22,456 nucleotides of DNA from Clostridiales bacterium (GCA_016285815.1 JAEERN010000023.1:1-22456); one strand, 5' to 3'. Shown: positions 7,181 through 15,719, counted from the stretch's first letter. Notes: generated by a model not told the origin, from the letters alone. Program-made: numbers and translations.

Positions 7181-8514
7181 CGGAAGAACTTGAGAACCGG
7201 GAAAAGAGATACCCCGTCGTTCCGGACTATGACACGCTGACCTTCGGGCGTGACGCGCCCGGCGTCCGCGGCGAACAGCAGGCCGTCTCCGGCGGCAGAC
7301 CGCCGCGGGGACGGCGGGACATCGTCGTGCTCTCGGCGGTGGCCGCGGCGCTGCTGCTGCTGATCGCCGTCTGGCTGGGGCTGATCATGACGGGCGCGCT
7401 GGTGCGCCGGAACGGGAAAATGGGCTTCGGGTTCGGCGGACAGAGCGGGTCGGACCCCTTTCGGCTGGCCGTCGAGAGCGAGCCGGTGGTCCCGGACAGC
7501 TCGCTGGACATCGACATCCACGATCCGCCGGCCGTCGAGACCAGCCCGGTGAAAAGCGCCGGTCTGATGACCGCCGGCGAGATCGCCGACCGCCTGTCCC
7601 CGTCGGTGGTGGCCGTGCTGAACAACGGCCTGACGGGCAGCTCGGCGGCGTCGGGCGTGATCCTGACGGAGAACGGCTTCATCGTCACCACGGCGGAGGC
7701 CGTGCGCTGGTCCGACGGACTGATCGTCGTGCTGCCGGACGGACGCCGCCGCGCCGCGGCGCTGGTGGGCATGGACACGGGCACGGACATCGCCGTGCTG
7801 AAGGTGGAGGAGAGCGGGCTGAAAAGCGCCGTTTTCGGGAATTCGAACGTGGTGCGGACGGGAGACGCGGTGGTGGCCGTGGGAGTGCCCTATGAGATGG
7901 GGCTGACGCCCATGGCTTCGTCCGGGATCGTCTCCGCCGTGCGGCGGAACGTGGTCCGGGGCGACCGGACCCTGTCGGTGATCCAGACCGACGCCCGGCT
8001 GACGGCGGAGTTCGCCGGGGCCCCGCTGGTCAACGTCTACGGCCAGGTGGTCGGCATCGTGTCGTCCGCCGTGAGCGAGGGCGCCTCGTTCGGCGGCGCC
8101 GTTCCTATGAACACGGCCAAGACGGTGATCGAGGCGCTGGTGGCGGCCGCCTCCGGCGCGGGGACCGGGTCCACCGAGACCGGCGGAACGGCCAATCTGG
8201 GGCTGAACGCGTTCTTTATGGGCGAGCGCATGGCCGCGGCCAACGGCCTTCCGGTGGGTCTGTTCGTCACCGGCGTGCCGGTCGGTTCCGGCGCGGAGAA
8301 GGCCGGCCTTCGGGCCGGAGACGTGATCACCGGGATGGACGGCGTCCGGCTCACGGACATTCTGGCCTATACCCGTCTGGCCGCGAAGCACACGGCGGGC
8401 GACACGGCGCTCCTGCGGGTCTACCGGGACGAGAACAGGTACGACGACCGGGAGGGGACCTATTTCGAAACGAAGATCGTCATGGCCGGCGCCGGGGGCG
8501 CGGCGGCGCCGTGA
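7177..8514 (+). CDS. Membrane-anchored HtrA/DegP-like PDZ protein lacking catalytic His and Ser (predicted pseudoprotease)
   Basis: This 445-residue protein has the build of a Gram-positive HtrA: a short cytoplasmic tail, one membrane helix (about 48-70), an acidic linker, a trypsin-like S1C domain (about 133-325) and one PDZ domain (about 338-436). The S1C landmarks align well, but two of the three catalytic residues are gone. The canonical TNNHVV region reads TTAEAV with Glu at 174 in place of His. GNSGGPL reads EFAGAPL with Ala at 280 in place of Ser, and the oxyanion-hole Gly-Asn is also replaced. The Asp of TDIAVLKV (D204) remains. A peptide- or ligand-binding role is therefore likelier than proteolysis. 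The gene overlaps the kinase gene by four bases. HtrA genes are often targets or feedback partners of neighbouring two-component systems (CiaRH, CssRS, MprAB-PepD), so a signalling role is inferred. Confidence 0.9.
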   Translation: MTEELENREKRYPVVPDYDTLTFGRDAPGVRGEQQAVSGGRPPRGRRDIVVLSAVAAALLLLIAVWLGLIMTGALVRRNGKMGFGFGGQSGSDPFRLAVESEPVVPDSSLDIDIHDPPAVETSPVKSAGLMTAGEIADRLSPSVVAVLNNGLTGSSAASGVILTENGFIVTTAEAVRWSDGLIVVLPDGRRRAAALVGMDTGTDIAVLKVEESGLKSAVFGNSNVVRTGDAVVAVGVPYEMGLTPMASSGIVSAVRRNVVRGDRTLSVIQTDARLTAEFAGAPLVNVYGQVVGIVSSAVSEGASFGGAVPMNTAKTVIEALVAAASGAGTGSTETGGTANLGLNAFFMGERMAAANGLPVGLFVTGVPVGSGAEKAGLRAGDVITGMDGVRLTDILAYTRLAAKHTAGDTALLRVYRDENRYDDREGTYFETKIVMAGAGGAAAP

Positions 8515-8592
8515 CGGAGCCCAAGGGTCTGATCTGCCGCGAAAGCGGCTGTCACATAGGCAAATTGAAAAAAAGGAAAGGAAACGAAGACC

Positions 8593-11500
8593 ATGTATGA
8601 GGAAAAGCTCGGCGGTCCGGTCAGCGAGGTCGATTTTTCAAAGCTGGAAGCCGCGGCCCGGGAGGGGCATCCGGAGAAGTTCCGGAACGAAGACTGGATG
8701 GTCCTGGGGCCCTTCGTCATGGAGACGGGCGGGGCCTTTGAGACCGAATATCTCTACAGGCGGGATCTGATCCTGAAGCCGGACTATCTGATCCACTGCG
8801 GCGGCGAGCACGGCGTGGCGCCCTATCTGGGGCTGACGTGCAAAAGCGACTGGCTGGGTGGGAGCGAGCACGTTTGGCGCAAGGGCTGGAACAAGTGGGG
8901 CTGCCTACGCTTCGAGCCGGACGACAGCGACACTGCCTGCGACGAAGCGCTGTTCCTGACCGAACAACGGAACTGCATCTTCTACGCGGCGGTCTACGTC
9001 CGCTGCGAAGGGGAAAAGCGCGCCGTGATCTGCTATGAGACATCCGGCGGCCAACTGTTTCTCAACGGCGAAAAGATAGCCGACGAGCCCTTCGGCCGGG
9101 TCAAAGGCGTGACCAACATGGGGCGCTCCGTGCCGGTCATCTTCCGAGACGGGCTGAACCTGCTGCTGTTCAAGGTCCGGCCCGGCTATATCTGCGATGC
9201 CATCGACCAGTCTATCTCGAACTGCGCCATCTGGCCCGCGGCGGCCTGTTCCGGCGGGCTGGGGCTGACGTATCCGTCCCGCACGGCGGTCTTCGCCAGA
9301 CGGGACGGCGTTCCCGTCGAGATTTTCCCCTGCTGGGCGGCGGCCTACGGCGACGTGGAGAGCGGCGTCATCACCGTGGACGGGCGCGATTATCCGGTCG
9401 GCGCCATGAAGGCGGGCAAGACCCGCCTAATCCGTGCGGAACTGAAAGCCACCGGCGAGGAAGAGACCGCCGGGGTGCGGGTCACCGCCGCGGGTGCCGA
9501 GCCGGCTGAAGCCGTCTTCCGCACGGCAACCATCCAGCCGCCCGCCTTCGAGGGGGAAGAGCTGGTCATGACCAGCTTCCACTTCGATACGACGTATCAC
9601 CAGGAGCAGCGCGTCTACGCCATGGGCGCCATCTACATCCTGCGCGAGATCCTGGGCGAGATGCGGCGGGACCGCCGGTTCAAGGCCATCATCTCCGAAC
9701 TGGACTATCTGCATCCATATTACAGTATTTACCCCAAGGACAGGGCATTTCTCAAGCAGATGTTCGAGGAGGGCAACGCCGAGGCGGACTGCTTCTACAA
9801 CCAGCCCAACGAGCTGACCTCGTCCGCCGAGGGCGTGGTGCGCAATCTGCTCTACGGCCAGTTGTACCACCGGGACGTCATGGGCCGCATCTGCGACGTC
9901 TACAGCCCCGGCGACGTGTTCGGCCACTTCAACCAGATGTCCCAGCTCACTGCCAAAGGCGGCTGCGGCGGGGTCTCGTGGGGCAAGCACATCTTCGGCT
10001 TCAAGCCGGCCTTCCGCCACGTTTCCCCCGACGGCACTTCCATGATCCACCGCCGCGGCGGCATCGGCATCGACTATGCCGCGAAGCTCGGCCTGCATGT
10101 CGGCGAGGGGAGCGGGACGGTGATTGGTCCCGTACCGGGCTTCCCAGTGGACGGCGACCTGTCCTGGATGGACGAGACGACGCCCAAAGCCCGCTTCGCC
10201 GTTCCGTCGGAGCTTCGCGTGGGGCTGGAGGCCGAGGAGACGCGCATCACCGCCGCCGGCGGCGACACGCCGTTCCCGCTGACCAGCCGCGATATGTCCC
10301 TGTACCACGCGGGCGTCTCGCTGACCCGGGCGGAGTTCAAACAGGCCAACCGTCTGGCGGAGAACCTGCTGGTCTCGGCGGAGAAGTTTGCGGCGGCGGC
10401 GGCCCTGCTGGGCGCCGAGTATCCGGAAAAGGCGCTGGACAAGGCGTGGCGCCAGCTGCTCTGCGGCCAGCACCACGACTCGATCACCGGCACCAACAAC
10501 GAGGTCTCCTTCGTGGACCTGATGATCGAATACCGCGAGGCCGTCGAGCTGGCGGCCGACGTGCTGGCCCGGGCTGCGGGCTATATCGCCGCGGGCGCCG
10601 CGGCGGCCGACGGCAGCGTGCCCGTGGTAGTCTTCAACCCGCACGCGTGGGAGCGCCGCGAGCCGGTGGAGGCCAGAGTCCTCCTGCCGGAGCGGCCCGA
10701 GCGCTATACGCTGCGGGACAGCGACGGCACGCCGGTGCGGTTCGCCGTGGTCTCCTGTGAGGAGAAGGACGGCGGCTTCGCCGCGGCGATCCGCTTCGTC
10801 TGCAGCGCACCGGCCATGGGCTATACCGTCTGCACGCTGCGCGCGGAGGAAAAGCTGGGCCTGCCCGGCGGACTGGCGCTCTCCGGCGGGATCGGCTCCC
10901 GCCGCGACGGCGGGACCGTCATCGAAAACGAGTATTTCCGCATCGAGGCCGATCCGGCCCGGGGCGGCGGCCTGATCTCGATCTACGACAAGAGCGAGGG
11001 GCGGGAGCTGGTCGACGCCGCGGGAGACGGTCCGGCCAACCGGATCGTCGCCCTGCGGGAGGTCCACGACCGCATGGAGACCCAGCACGAGTTCTATACC
11101 ACCGGCGCGCGGCTGGAGAGCGGGCGGTATGAGGCTTCCGTGGAGCGCGAGATCGGCGCGGACCGCCAGAAGCTCACCGTCCGGTACGATCTGGGCACCG
11201 TGACGCCGGTCACGCAGGAGATCGTCCTGAACGCCGGGTCCCGGCGCATCGATTTCGTCACCCGCTGCGACGACTATCGGGACGAGGACGACCTGTTCTG
11301 CGTCACCTTCCCCACGGCGCTCAAGGGCGCGCGGCCCGTGTTCGACGACCGCTTCGCGCCGCAGGTGCGGAACGAGAGCCTCAAGAGCCTCGACTTCCGG
11401 ACCCACCAGTACGCCATGTTCTCCCACTGCGCGGTCTATGCGGCCAACCAGTGGATGGATTACGGTCCCAGCGTCACCGTCCGCTTCGGCGGCGGAAAGA

Positions 11501-13368
11501 GCGCCGTCAACCTGGGCATGACCCAGATCATCCGCCGCGAGGGCGTCATGCCGGAGAAGACGGTGGAGAAGCTTCTGGTGGCGCTGACCAAAAAGGCGGT
11601 GCCCGTCACCGTGTTCCCCGACGGGAAACAGGGGTGCGAGGGGTCCCAGATCATCCACTTCAACGAGGATCTGACCGGAGACACCCGCTTCGTGCTGGCC
11701 GTCTCGGGCGACGGGAACCTCTACGCAGAGACCCTTCTGAACGGGCTGAAGCCGGCCCGGCGGGCCGAGCTCGAGGCGCGGATCGCCCGGAACGGCTGGG
11801 CCGTGCTGTTCACCCGGGACCGCGACAACCTGTGGAACAAGCCCGTCGACGTGTTCCTGGTGCTGGCCGCCTCAGCCGAGGGGCTGGCGGAGTTCGCCGC
11901 CGGCGTCGGCGCCCAGTGCGCTGGCGGGCGCTTTGTGGATCTGGACGCCGTTCTGGCAGAGGATCCGGGCCCGGCCGACGACTACGGCGTGGCCCTGCTG
12001 AACACGGGCAACATCGCCTGCAGCGTGGAGCACGGCGGCATGCTGAACCTGATGCTCTTCCACACCGCCGAGTTCTACGGCAACATCGGAAAGACTAACT
12101 GCGGGGCCAAGCTGGTGCCGGAGCGGAAGAGCCACGTCTTCCGCTACAGCCTCTATCCCCACCGGGCCAGCTATCGCGAGGCGCAGCTCTATCGACGCGC
12201 CTACGAGCTGAACGACCCGCTGTTCGCCGTTTCGCCCGAGGCCCGCGACATTTCGCCGCGGCTTGCGCCGAAGATGAGCTTCTTCCGCGCCGAGGGCAGC
12301 GGCATCGTCACCGCCGTCAAGGCCGGCGGCGCGCCCATGGCCTCCATGAAGACCGTCGGCGGCATCGCCGAGCGCGGCGTCACCGTCCGCTTCTTCGAGC
12401 CGGACGGGCTGGCGGGCGAGACGAAGATCCTGTCCGCGTTCAAGCTCGGCGGCGCGGTCCGGACGGACCTGCTGGAGGAGGGCGGCGCCCCGGCGGACTT
12501 TACCGACACGTCGGTCACGGTGGCCCACGGTCCCCACGAGATCGTGACCCTGCGGCTGTCCCCCGAGGCCGCCGAAGCGCCCGACGGGACCGTTCTCGGC
12601 GCGGAGCGCGAGCCCGTCGAGCCGACCTACGTCCGCACGTGGGAGCACGATCTCGGCTCCATGGCCATGGGCTTCCTGTCGCTGGCGGCGGTCATCTCCC
12701 GCGACTCGCGGGAGCCGGACGGCCTGCACATCGAGACCGAGGTCTCGGTGGCCAACAACAGCACCGACGCGTCCGCGTCGGGCGAGGCGGTGCTGGAGCT
12801 GCCCGACGGCTGGACGGCGGACGCCGAGCGCTTCGCCTATGATCTGGCGCCCGGCGAGTGCAGGGTGTTCCCGGTGACCTTCACCAAGCCCGCGGAGGAT
12901 GCGCGCGGCATCGTGCGGCTGATCTCCCGGCACGGCGGCCAGACCTTCTGCGACGTCTTCGAGGTCGGCTATTTCGATCCGGAGTTCGCCCTGTCCTATG
13001 ACGACGGCGTTCTGCGCGCCACGGTCCGCAACCACACCGACCAGCGTCTGTCGGGCGAGCTGCTGTTGGCTTCGCCCATCGAGACCTGGGGCGCGGAAAA
13101 GGGCTTCAACCCCTTCGGCGTGACGGAGATCGGCCCGCGGTGCATCCCGGTGGAGCTGGCGCCCGGCGAGACCAGGGTCTTCGACTATGCCGTGAGCGGC
13201 GACGAGGCGCTTTCGTGGTACGCCGTGGCCAAGCTCTGCGTGAACGGCCGGATCCACTTCTCCGGCGTGGAGAAGAAGGGCCCGCGTCACTGCATCTGGG
13301 CCCACGTGCTGTTGGACGAGCTCTACCGCGACGGCGGCTCGCTGAGAAAGCTGCTGGAGATCAAGTAA
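8593..13368 (+). CDS. Very large GH38 alpha-mannosidase-like glycoside hydrolase
   Basis: The 1591-residue protein is far longer than usual GH38 enzymes (about 850-1050). All four zinc-ligand positions of class II alpha-mannosidases are recognisable: H330 and D332 in FHFD, D441 in GDVFGH (also the expected nucleophile), and H628 in GQHHDSITGT. Residues 1-320 precede the catalytic domain; LILKPDYL and a strand-rich stretch suggest a beta-sandwich. A typical GH38 C-terminal opening, ENEYFRIE, is near 777-784. Further downstream, around 1379-1436, is a NEW3-like beta domain with the pattern LPDGW...LAPGE, followed by another Ig-like segment. There is no signal peptide or membrane helix, so it is probably cytoplasmic and acts on imported oligosaccharides. 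AAAGGAAAG precedes the ATG. It follows the HtrA-like gene by 78 bases with no clear promoter or terminator between, and ends before a strong terminator. Substrate is unknown. Confidence 0.85.
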   Translation: MYEEKLGGPVSEVDFSKLEAAAREGHPEKFRNEDWMVLGPFVMETGGAFETEYLYRRDLILKPDYLIHCGGEHGVAPYLGLTCKSDWLGGSEHVWRKGWNKWGCLRFEPDDSDTACDEALFLTEQRNCIFYAAVYVRCEGEKRAVICYETSGGQLFLNGEKIADEPFGRVKGVTNMGRSVPVIFRDGLNLLLFKVRPGYICDAIDQSISNCAIWPAAACSGGLGLTYPSRTAVFARRDGVPVEIFPCWAAAYGDVESGVITVDGRDYPVGAMKAGKTRLIRAELKATGEEETAGVRVTAAGAEPAEAVFRTATIQPPAFEGEELVMTSFHFDTTYHQEQRVYAMGAIYILREILGEMRRDRRFKAIISELDYLHPYYSIYPKDRAFLKQMFEEGNAEADCFYNQPNELTSSAEGVVRNLLYGQLYHRDVMGRICDVYSPGDVFGHFNQMSQLTAKGGCGGVSWGKHIFGFKPAFRHVSPDGTSMIHRRGGIGIDYAAKLGLHVGEGSGTVIGPVPGFPVDGDLSWMDETTPKARFAVPSELRVGLEAEETRITAAGGDTPFPLTSRDMSLYHAGVSLTRAEFKQANRLAENLLVSAEKFAAAAALLGAEYPEKALDKAWRQLLCGQHHDSITGTNNEVSFVDLMIEYREAVELAADVLARAAGYIAAGAAAADGSVPVVVFNPHAWERREPVEARVLLPERPERYTLRDSDGTPVRFAVVSCEEKDGGFAAAIRFVCSAPAMGYTVCTLRAEEKLGLPGGLALSGGIGSRRDGGTVIENEYFRIEADPARGGGLISIYDKSEGRELVDAAGDGPANRIVALREVHDRMETQHEFYTTGARLESGRYEASVEREIGADRQKLTVRYDLGTVTPVTQEIVLNAGSRRIDFVTRCDDYRDEDDLFCVTFPTALKGARPVFDDRFAPQVRNESLKSLDFRTHQYAMFSHCAVYAANQWMDYGPSVTVRFGGGKSAVNLGMTQIIRREGVMPEKTVEKLLVALTKKAVPVTVFPDGKQGCEGSQIIHFNEDLTGDTRFVLAVSGDGNLYAETLLNGLKPARRAELEARIARNGWAVLFTRDRDNLWNKPVDVFLVLAASAEGLAEFAAGVGAQCAGGRFVDLDAVLAEDPGPADDYGVALLNTGNIACSVEHGGMLNLMLFHTAEFYGNIGKTNCGAKLVPERKSHVFRYSLYPHRASYREAQLYRRAYELNDPLFAVSPEARDISPRLAPKMSFFRAEGSGIVTAVKAGGAPMASMKTVGGIAERGVTVRFFEPDGLAGETKILSAFKLGGAVRTDLLEEGGAPADFTDTSVTVAHGPHEIVTLRLSPEAAEAPDGTVLGAEREPVEPTYVRTWEHDLGSMAMGFLSLAAVISRDSREPDGLHIETEVSVANNSTDASASGEAVLELPDGWTADAERFAYDLAPGECRVFPVTFTKPAEDARGIVRLISRHGGQTFCDVFEVGYFDPEFALSYDDGVLRATVRNHTDQRLSGELLLASPIETWGAEKGFNPFGVTEIGPRCIPVELAPGETRVFDYAVSGDEALSWYAVAKLCVNGRIHFSGVEKKGPRHCIWAHVLLDELYRDGGSLRKLLEIK

Positions 13369-13390
13369 GCGCAGCCTTCGGACCGATACC

Positions 13391-13427
13391 GGCCCGCCGG
13401 CGCGGAAACGCGCCGGCGGGCCTTTTT
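13391..13427 (+). terminator. Rho-independent terminator after the GH38 gene
   Basis: A perfect 14-bp GC-rich stem (13391-13404 with 13409-13422) closes on a GAAA tetraloop and is followed by TTTTT (13423-13427), 22 bases after the stop codon. Confidence 0.97.
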
Positions 13428-13447
13428 GCGCGCACCGGGAAAAAGGC

Positions 13448-13484
13448 AAAAAGACCGCCCCGGCGGAACGCGCGGGGCGGTCTT
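13448..13484 (-). terminator. Rho-independent terminator for the nitroreductase / MBL-fold operon
   Basis: On the minus strand an 11-bp stem (13474-13484 with 13451-13461) has a short inner GCG/CGC extension in its loop. It runs into a T tract (13448-13452), with a second T run a few bases further on. It faces the terminator at 13391-13427, so the convergent units are insulated from each other. Confidence 0.92.
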
Positions 13485-13524
13485 CGTCTGTTCGGGAAAG
13501 AGGGGAGGCGCGGCGCGCGTAGGC

Positions 13525-14850
13525 TCACTCGACATCCATCCACCGGCTGCGCCGGGTGGGCGGGCGGTAGAAGGGGAAGTTGTCCTTCCCGCCCCGGGCG
13601 AGATAGGCGGCGTAGAGCTCCTCCTTCCGCTCGTCGGAGTATTCGTATCCCCACAGGCGGCGGATCATGTCGAAGTCCTCAAAGGTCTCGTCCGGCAGGG
13701 CGGTGAAGGAGACGTAGGGCAGGTCCGCCCCGACGGTGCCGTTGGAGGAGATGTGGACCTCGCGCGCGTGGCGCAGGATGGTCTCGTTGGCCTCCTTTTC
13801 CTTGACGAGATCGAGATCGTAAAAGATCTGGGTGTTGGAGAACAGCGCCGCGTCGGCCCGGGTCAGATCGTAGAAGGCGGCGGAACAGCCGTGGTGTCCG
13901 TGGTGGGCCACCTGAAGGATGTCGCATTTCAGGTCCTCGCCCCAGCGGGGCACCATGATGTCGCTCTCCGCGTCCGAGGCGTCGCCGCAGAACAGCAGAC
14001 GCGTGCCGGCGGCCTCCATCATCAGGACCGTGGTGGTGTTGTTGAAATCCGTGTTCTCCGTGGGGAACACGTCCTCGTGGGTGCAGAGCACGGTGAACGA
14101 CAGATCGCGGACGGCGAAGTGCTGGCCCGTGTGCAGCTTGACGCGGCGGATCTCCGGCATGGAATCCAACAGCTCGCCGATGGTCCTGGCGTAGAGACAT
14201 TCGCCCTGGCGGCCCCAGCCGGCGCCCTGGACGGGGCGGACGGCGGGAAAGTTGCAGTACACCGTCTCCAGCACGCAGTCGTCCATGTTGTAGCGGAGAA
14301 AGTCGAAGAACTTGCAGACGTGGTCCGAGTGGGCGTGGGACAGGAACCAACCGGCGATGCGGACCTTTTGCCCGGCCGGCGTGCGCTGGCGCAGAAAGCG
14401 GTAGATGCGGTCGTTGTCGTTGGTCTGCAGGAAGTGGCCGCTGTCCACGATGAAGAAGCTGCCGTCACAGCAGCGCAGGATGAAGCACATGCCGCAGTCG
14501 ATGAAGCTGTGGTCCACCTCGTGCATCCAGACGGTGGTCTTGTCCGTGACGGGACACGGGTCCGACAGGCGCACCGGAGCGGTGAAGGGGTCCGCAATCA
14601 GCCGGAGCTCGCGTTCCCAGAGGTCCAGTGAGACCGTCAGCCCCCCGCGCCGCAGCAGGGCGCACCGGGTGCCGGGCCGGTCGAGCCGGTCGGTCCGGGC
14701 AAAGCCCGCGGCGAGGAAGCCGTCGGTCAGCGCGTCGAACGAAGCGGGGTCAAAGCCGCGGTAGAGCAGCATGACGGCCCCGTCGCCGCAGGGATATTCC
14801 AGATCCGGGGCGGCGGCGGGCAGGGGGAGTCCGCTGAAGAGCGCGTCCAT
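13525..14850 (-). CDS. ComEC/Rec2-like soluble metallo-beta-lactamase fold protein
   Basis: The 441-residue protein has an N-terminal region of about 120 residues that I cannot assign, followed by a metallo-beta-lactamase domain of the ComEC/Rec2 type. The metal motif is SHAHSDH (171-177), then D290 in LFCGDASD and HHGHHG (316-321), the pattern of the ComEC-like branch. A C-terminal tail of about 60 residues is rich in aromatic and charged residues. No membrane segments are visible, unlike ComEC, so this is a soluble stand-alone enzyme, perhaps a phosphodiesterase or nuclease; the substrate is unknown. The ATG has GGGAGGG upstream. It lies 14 bases after the nitroreductase gene, forming an operon that ends at the terminator at 13448-13484. 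Confidence 0.82.
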   Translation of the reverse strand: MDALFSGLPLPAAAPDLEYPCGDGAVMLLYRGFDPASFDALTDGFLAAGFARTDRLDRPGTRCALLRRGGLTVSLDLWERELRLIADPFTAPVRLSDPCPVTDKTTVWMHEVDHSFIDCGMCFILRCCDGSFFIVDSGHFLQTNDNDRIYRFLRQRTPAGQKVRIAGWFLSHAHSDHVCKFFDFLRYNMDDCVLETVYCNFPAVRPVQGAGWGRQGECLYARTIGELLDSMPEIRRVKLHTGQHFAVRDLSFTVLCTHEDVFPTENTDFNNTTTVLMMEAAGTRLLFCGDASDAESDIMVPRWGEDLKCDILQVAHHGHHGCSAAFYDLTRADAALFSNTQIFYDLDLVKEKEANETILRHAREVHISSNGTVGADLPYVSFTALPDETFEDFDMIRRLWGYEYSDERKEELYAAYLARGGKDNFPFYRPPTRRSRWMDVE

Positions 14851-14864
14851 GCGGGTCCCTCCCT

Positions 14865-15536
14865 TCAGCGGAAGAGCCAGCGGACGCGGCCTTTGCCGGC
14901 GCCCAGCTCAAAGTGGTATTTGACGATGCCGAGGTCCAGTTTGGTGTAAAAGCCGAGTCCGGCCTCCGCGCGGAGCTTTTCCCCGTCGAAGGTGAAGCGG
15001 AAGTTCTGCTGGTTCATGGCCGTGGGGGCCAAAAGCGCCGCCTCGACGCCGCGGCGGAACCATTCGGGCGAGTCGTCGCTCACGTTGCTGACGGCGGCGG
15101 GGGCCTTGGACCGGTGCGGCCGGCCGGAGGCCGCGCCAATGCCAACGGCGATGACGGCCACCAGTTTTTCCCCGTCGGCGATCTCGTACGCGTCGGGCAC
15201 GCGGGAATAGCTGCCGGCGACCCAACAGGTATTGAGCCCCAGCGCCTGGGCGCGCAGGACCAGCTTTTCGCCGTAATACCCGCATTTTTCCTCCAGCGAA
15301 GGGCCTTTTTTCCCGACGAGGGCGAAATAGTTCCGAACGCCCGAAAAGCGCCCGTATCGGGCGATCAGGCCGGAGAATGCCTTTTCCTCGTTCTGCACCA
15401 GCTGGATGTGGAGCCCGCCGGCCCGGTTGCATTCGCCGACCAGGGCGGTCAGCTCTTCCAGCGCCTCGGGCGGCAGGGGAAGGTCCAGATATTGGCGGAC
15501 GCTGTGGCGCGTGCGCATCAGATCCCAATCGGTCAT
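14865..15536 (-). CDS. Nitroreductase-like FMN protein (TM1586-type)
   Basis: This 223-residue protein opens with the nitroreductase signature RHSVRQY (10-16). It has a central NYFALVGKKG strand and an amphipathic helix GEKLVLRAQALGLNTCWV (89-106), and a late LAPTAMNQQ (169-177) where the family contacts FMN. The layout, with the APTAMNQQ motif near the end instead of near residue 40, fits the TM1586 subfamily of putative nitroreductases, as I recall it. Such enzymes reduce nitroaromatics, quinones or flavins with NAD(P)H, but the native substrate is unknown. The ATG at 15536 has a rather distant AGGA. It is the first gene of an operon with the MBL-fold gene and is driven by the promoter at 15580-15609. 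Confidence 0.85.
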   Translation of the reverse strand: MTDWDLMRTRHSVRQYLDLPLPPEALEELTALVGECNRAGGLHIQLVQNEEKAFSGLIARYGRFSGVRNYFALVGKKGPSLEEKCGYYGEKLVLRAQALGLNTCWVAGSYSRVPDAYEIADGEKLVAVIAVGIGAASGRPHRSKAPAAVSNVSDDSPEWFRRGVEAALLAPTAMNQQNFRFTFDGEKLRAEAGLGFYTKLDLGIVKYHFELGAGKGRVRWLFR

Positions 15537-15579
15537 GGAGAGGTCGCATCCTTTCGTGAAGAAAGATCGGTTCGACCGT

Positions 15580-15609
15580 ATTATACCATGTTTCCCGCCG
15601 CCTGCGCAA
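15580..15609 (-). promoter_or_regulatory. Sigma-A promoter for the nitroreductase operon
   Basis: TTGCGC (15604-15609), an 18-base spacer and a perfect TATAAT (15580-15585) on the minus strand lie about 44 bases upstream of the ATG at 15536. Confidence 0.78.
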
Positions 15610-15619
15610 GCCCGCCCGG

Positions 15620-15666
15620 AAAAAAGAAAAGGCGCCTGTCCGCCCGGAGGGGGTCGGACAGGCGCC
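15620..15666 (-). terminator. Rho-independent terminator after the cysteine-rich protein gene
   Basis: On the minus strand a perfect 12-bp stem (15655-15666 with 15631-15642) with a 12-base loop is followed by TTTT C TTTTTT (15620-15630). It lies just before the nitroreductase promoter and separates the two units. Confidence 0.95.
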
Positions 15667-15683
15667 GTTCCGCCGCGGCGCTC

Positions 15684-15719
15684 TTACCGGCCGGGGCGCT
15701 CTTACCGGCCGGGGCGCTC
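15684..15719 (-). repeat. 18-bp perfect tandem duplication spanning a stop codon
   Basis: Two identical 18-mers (15702-15719 and 15684-15701), each reading GAGCGCCCCGGCCGGTAA on the minus strand, stand head to tail. The first copy encodes the last five residues ERPGR and the TAA of the cysteine-rich protein; the second repeats them in frame after the stop. This looks like a recent replication-slippage event. Confidence 0.95.

Noticed and set aside
8536..8549. GCCGC-GAAA-GCGGC hairpin between the HtrA-like gene and the GH38 gene
   Set aside because: Only a five-base-pair stem with no T tract after it; it is too weak to call a terminator.
9427..13449. Two long minus-strand open frames opposite the GH38 gene (9427-11658 and 11872-13449)
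   Set aside because: They are rich in Arg, Ala, Gly, His and Gln, as expected for the antisense of a GC-rich gene. They show no recognisable motif or ribosome site, and the plus-strand GH38 motifs are unequivocal.
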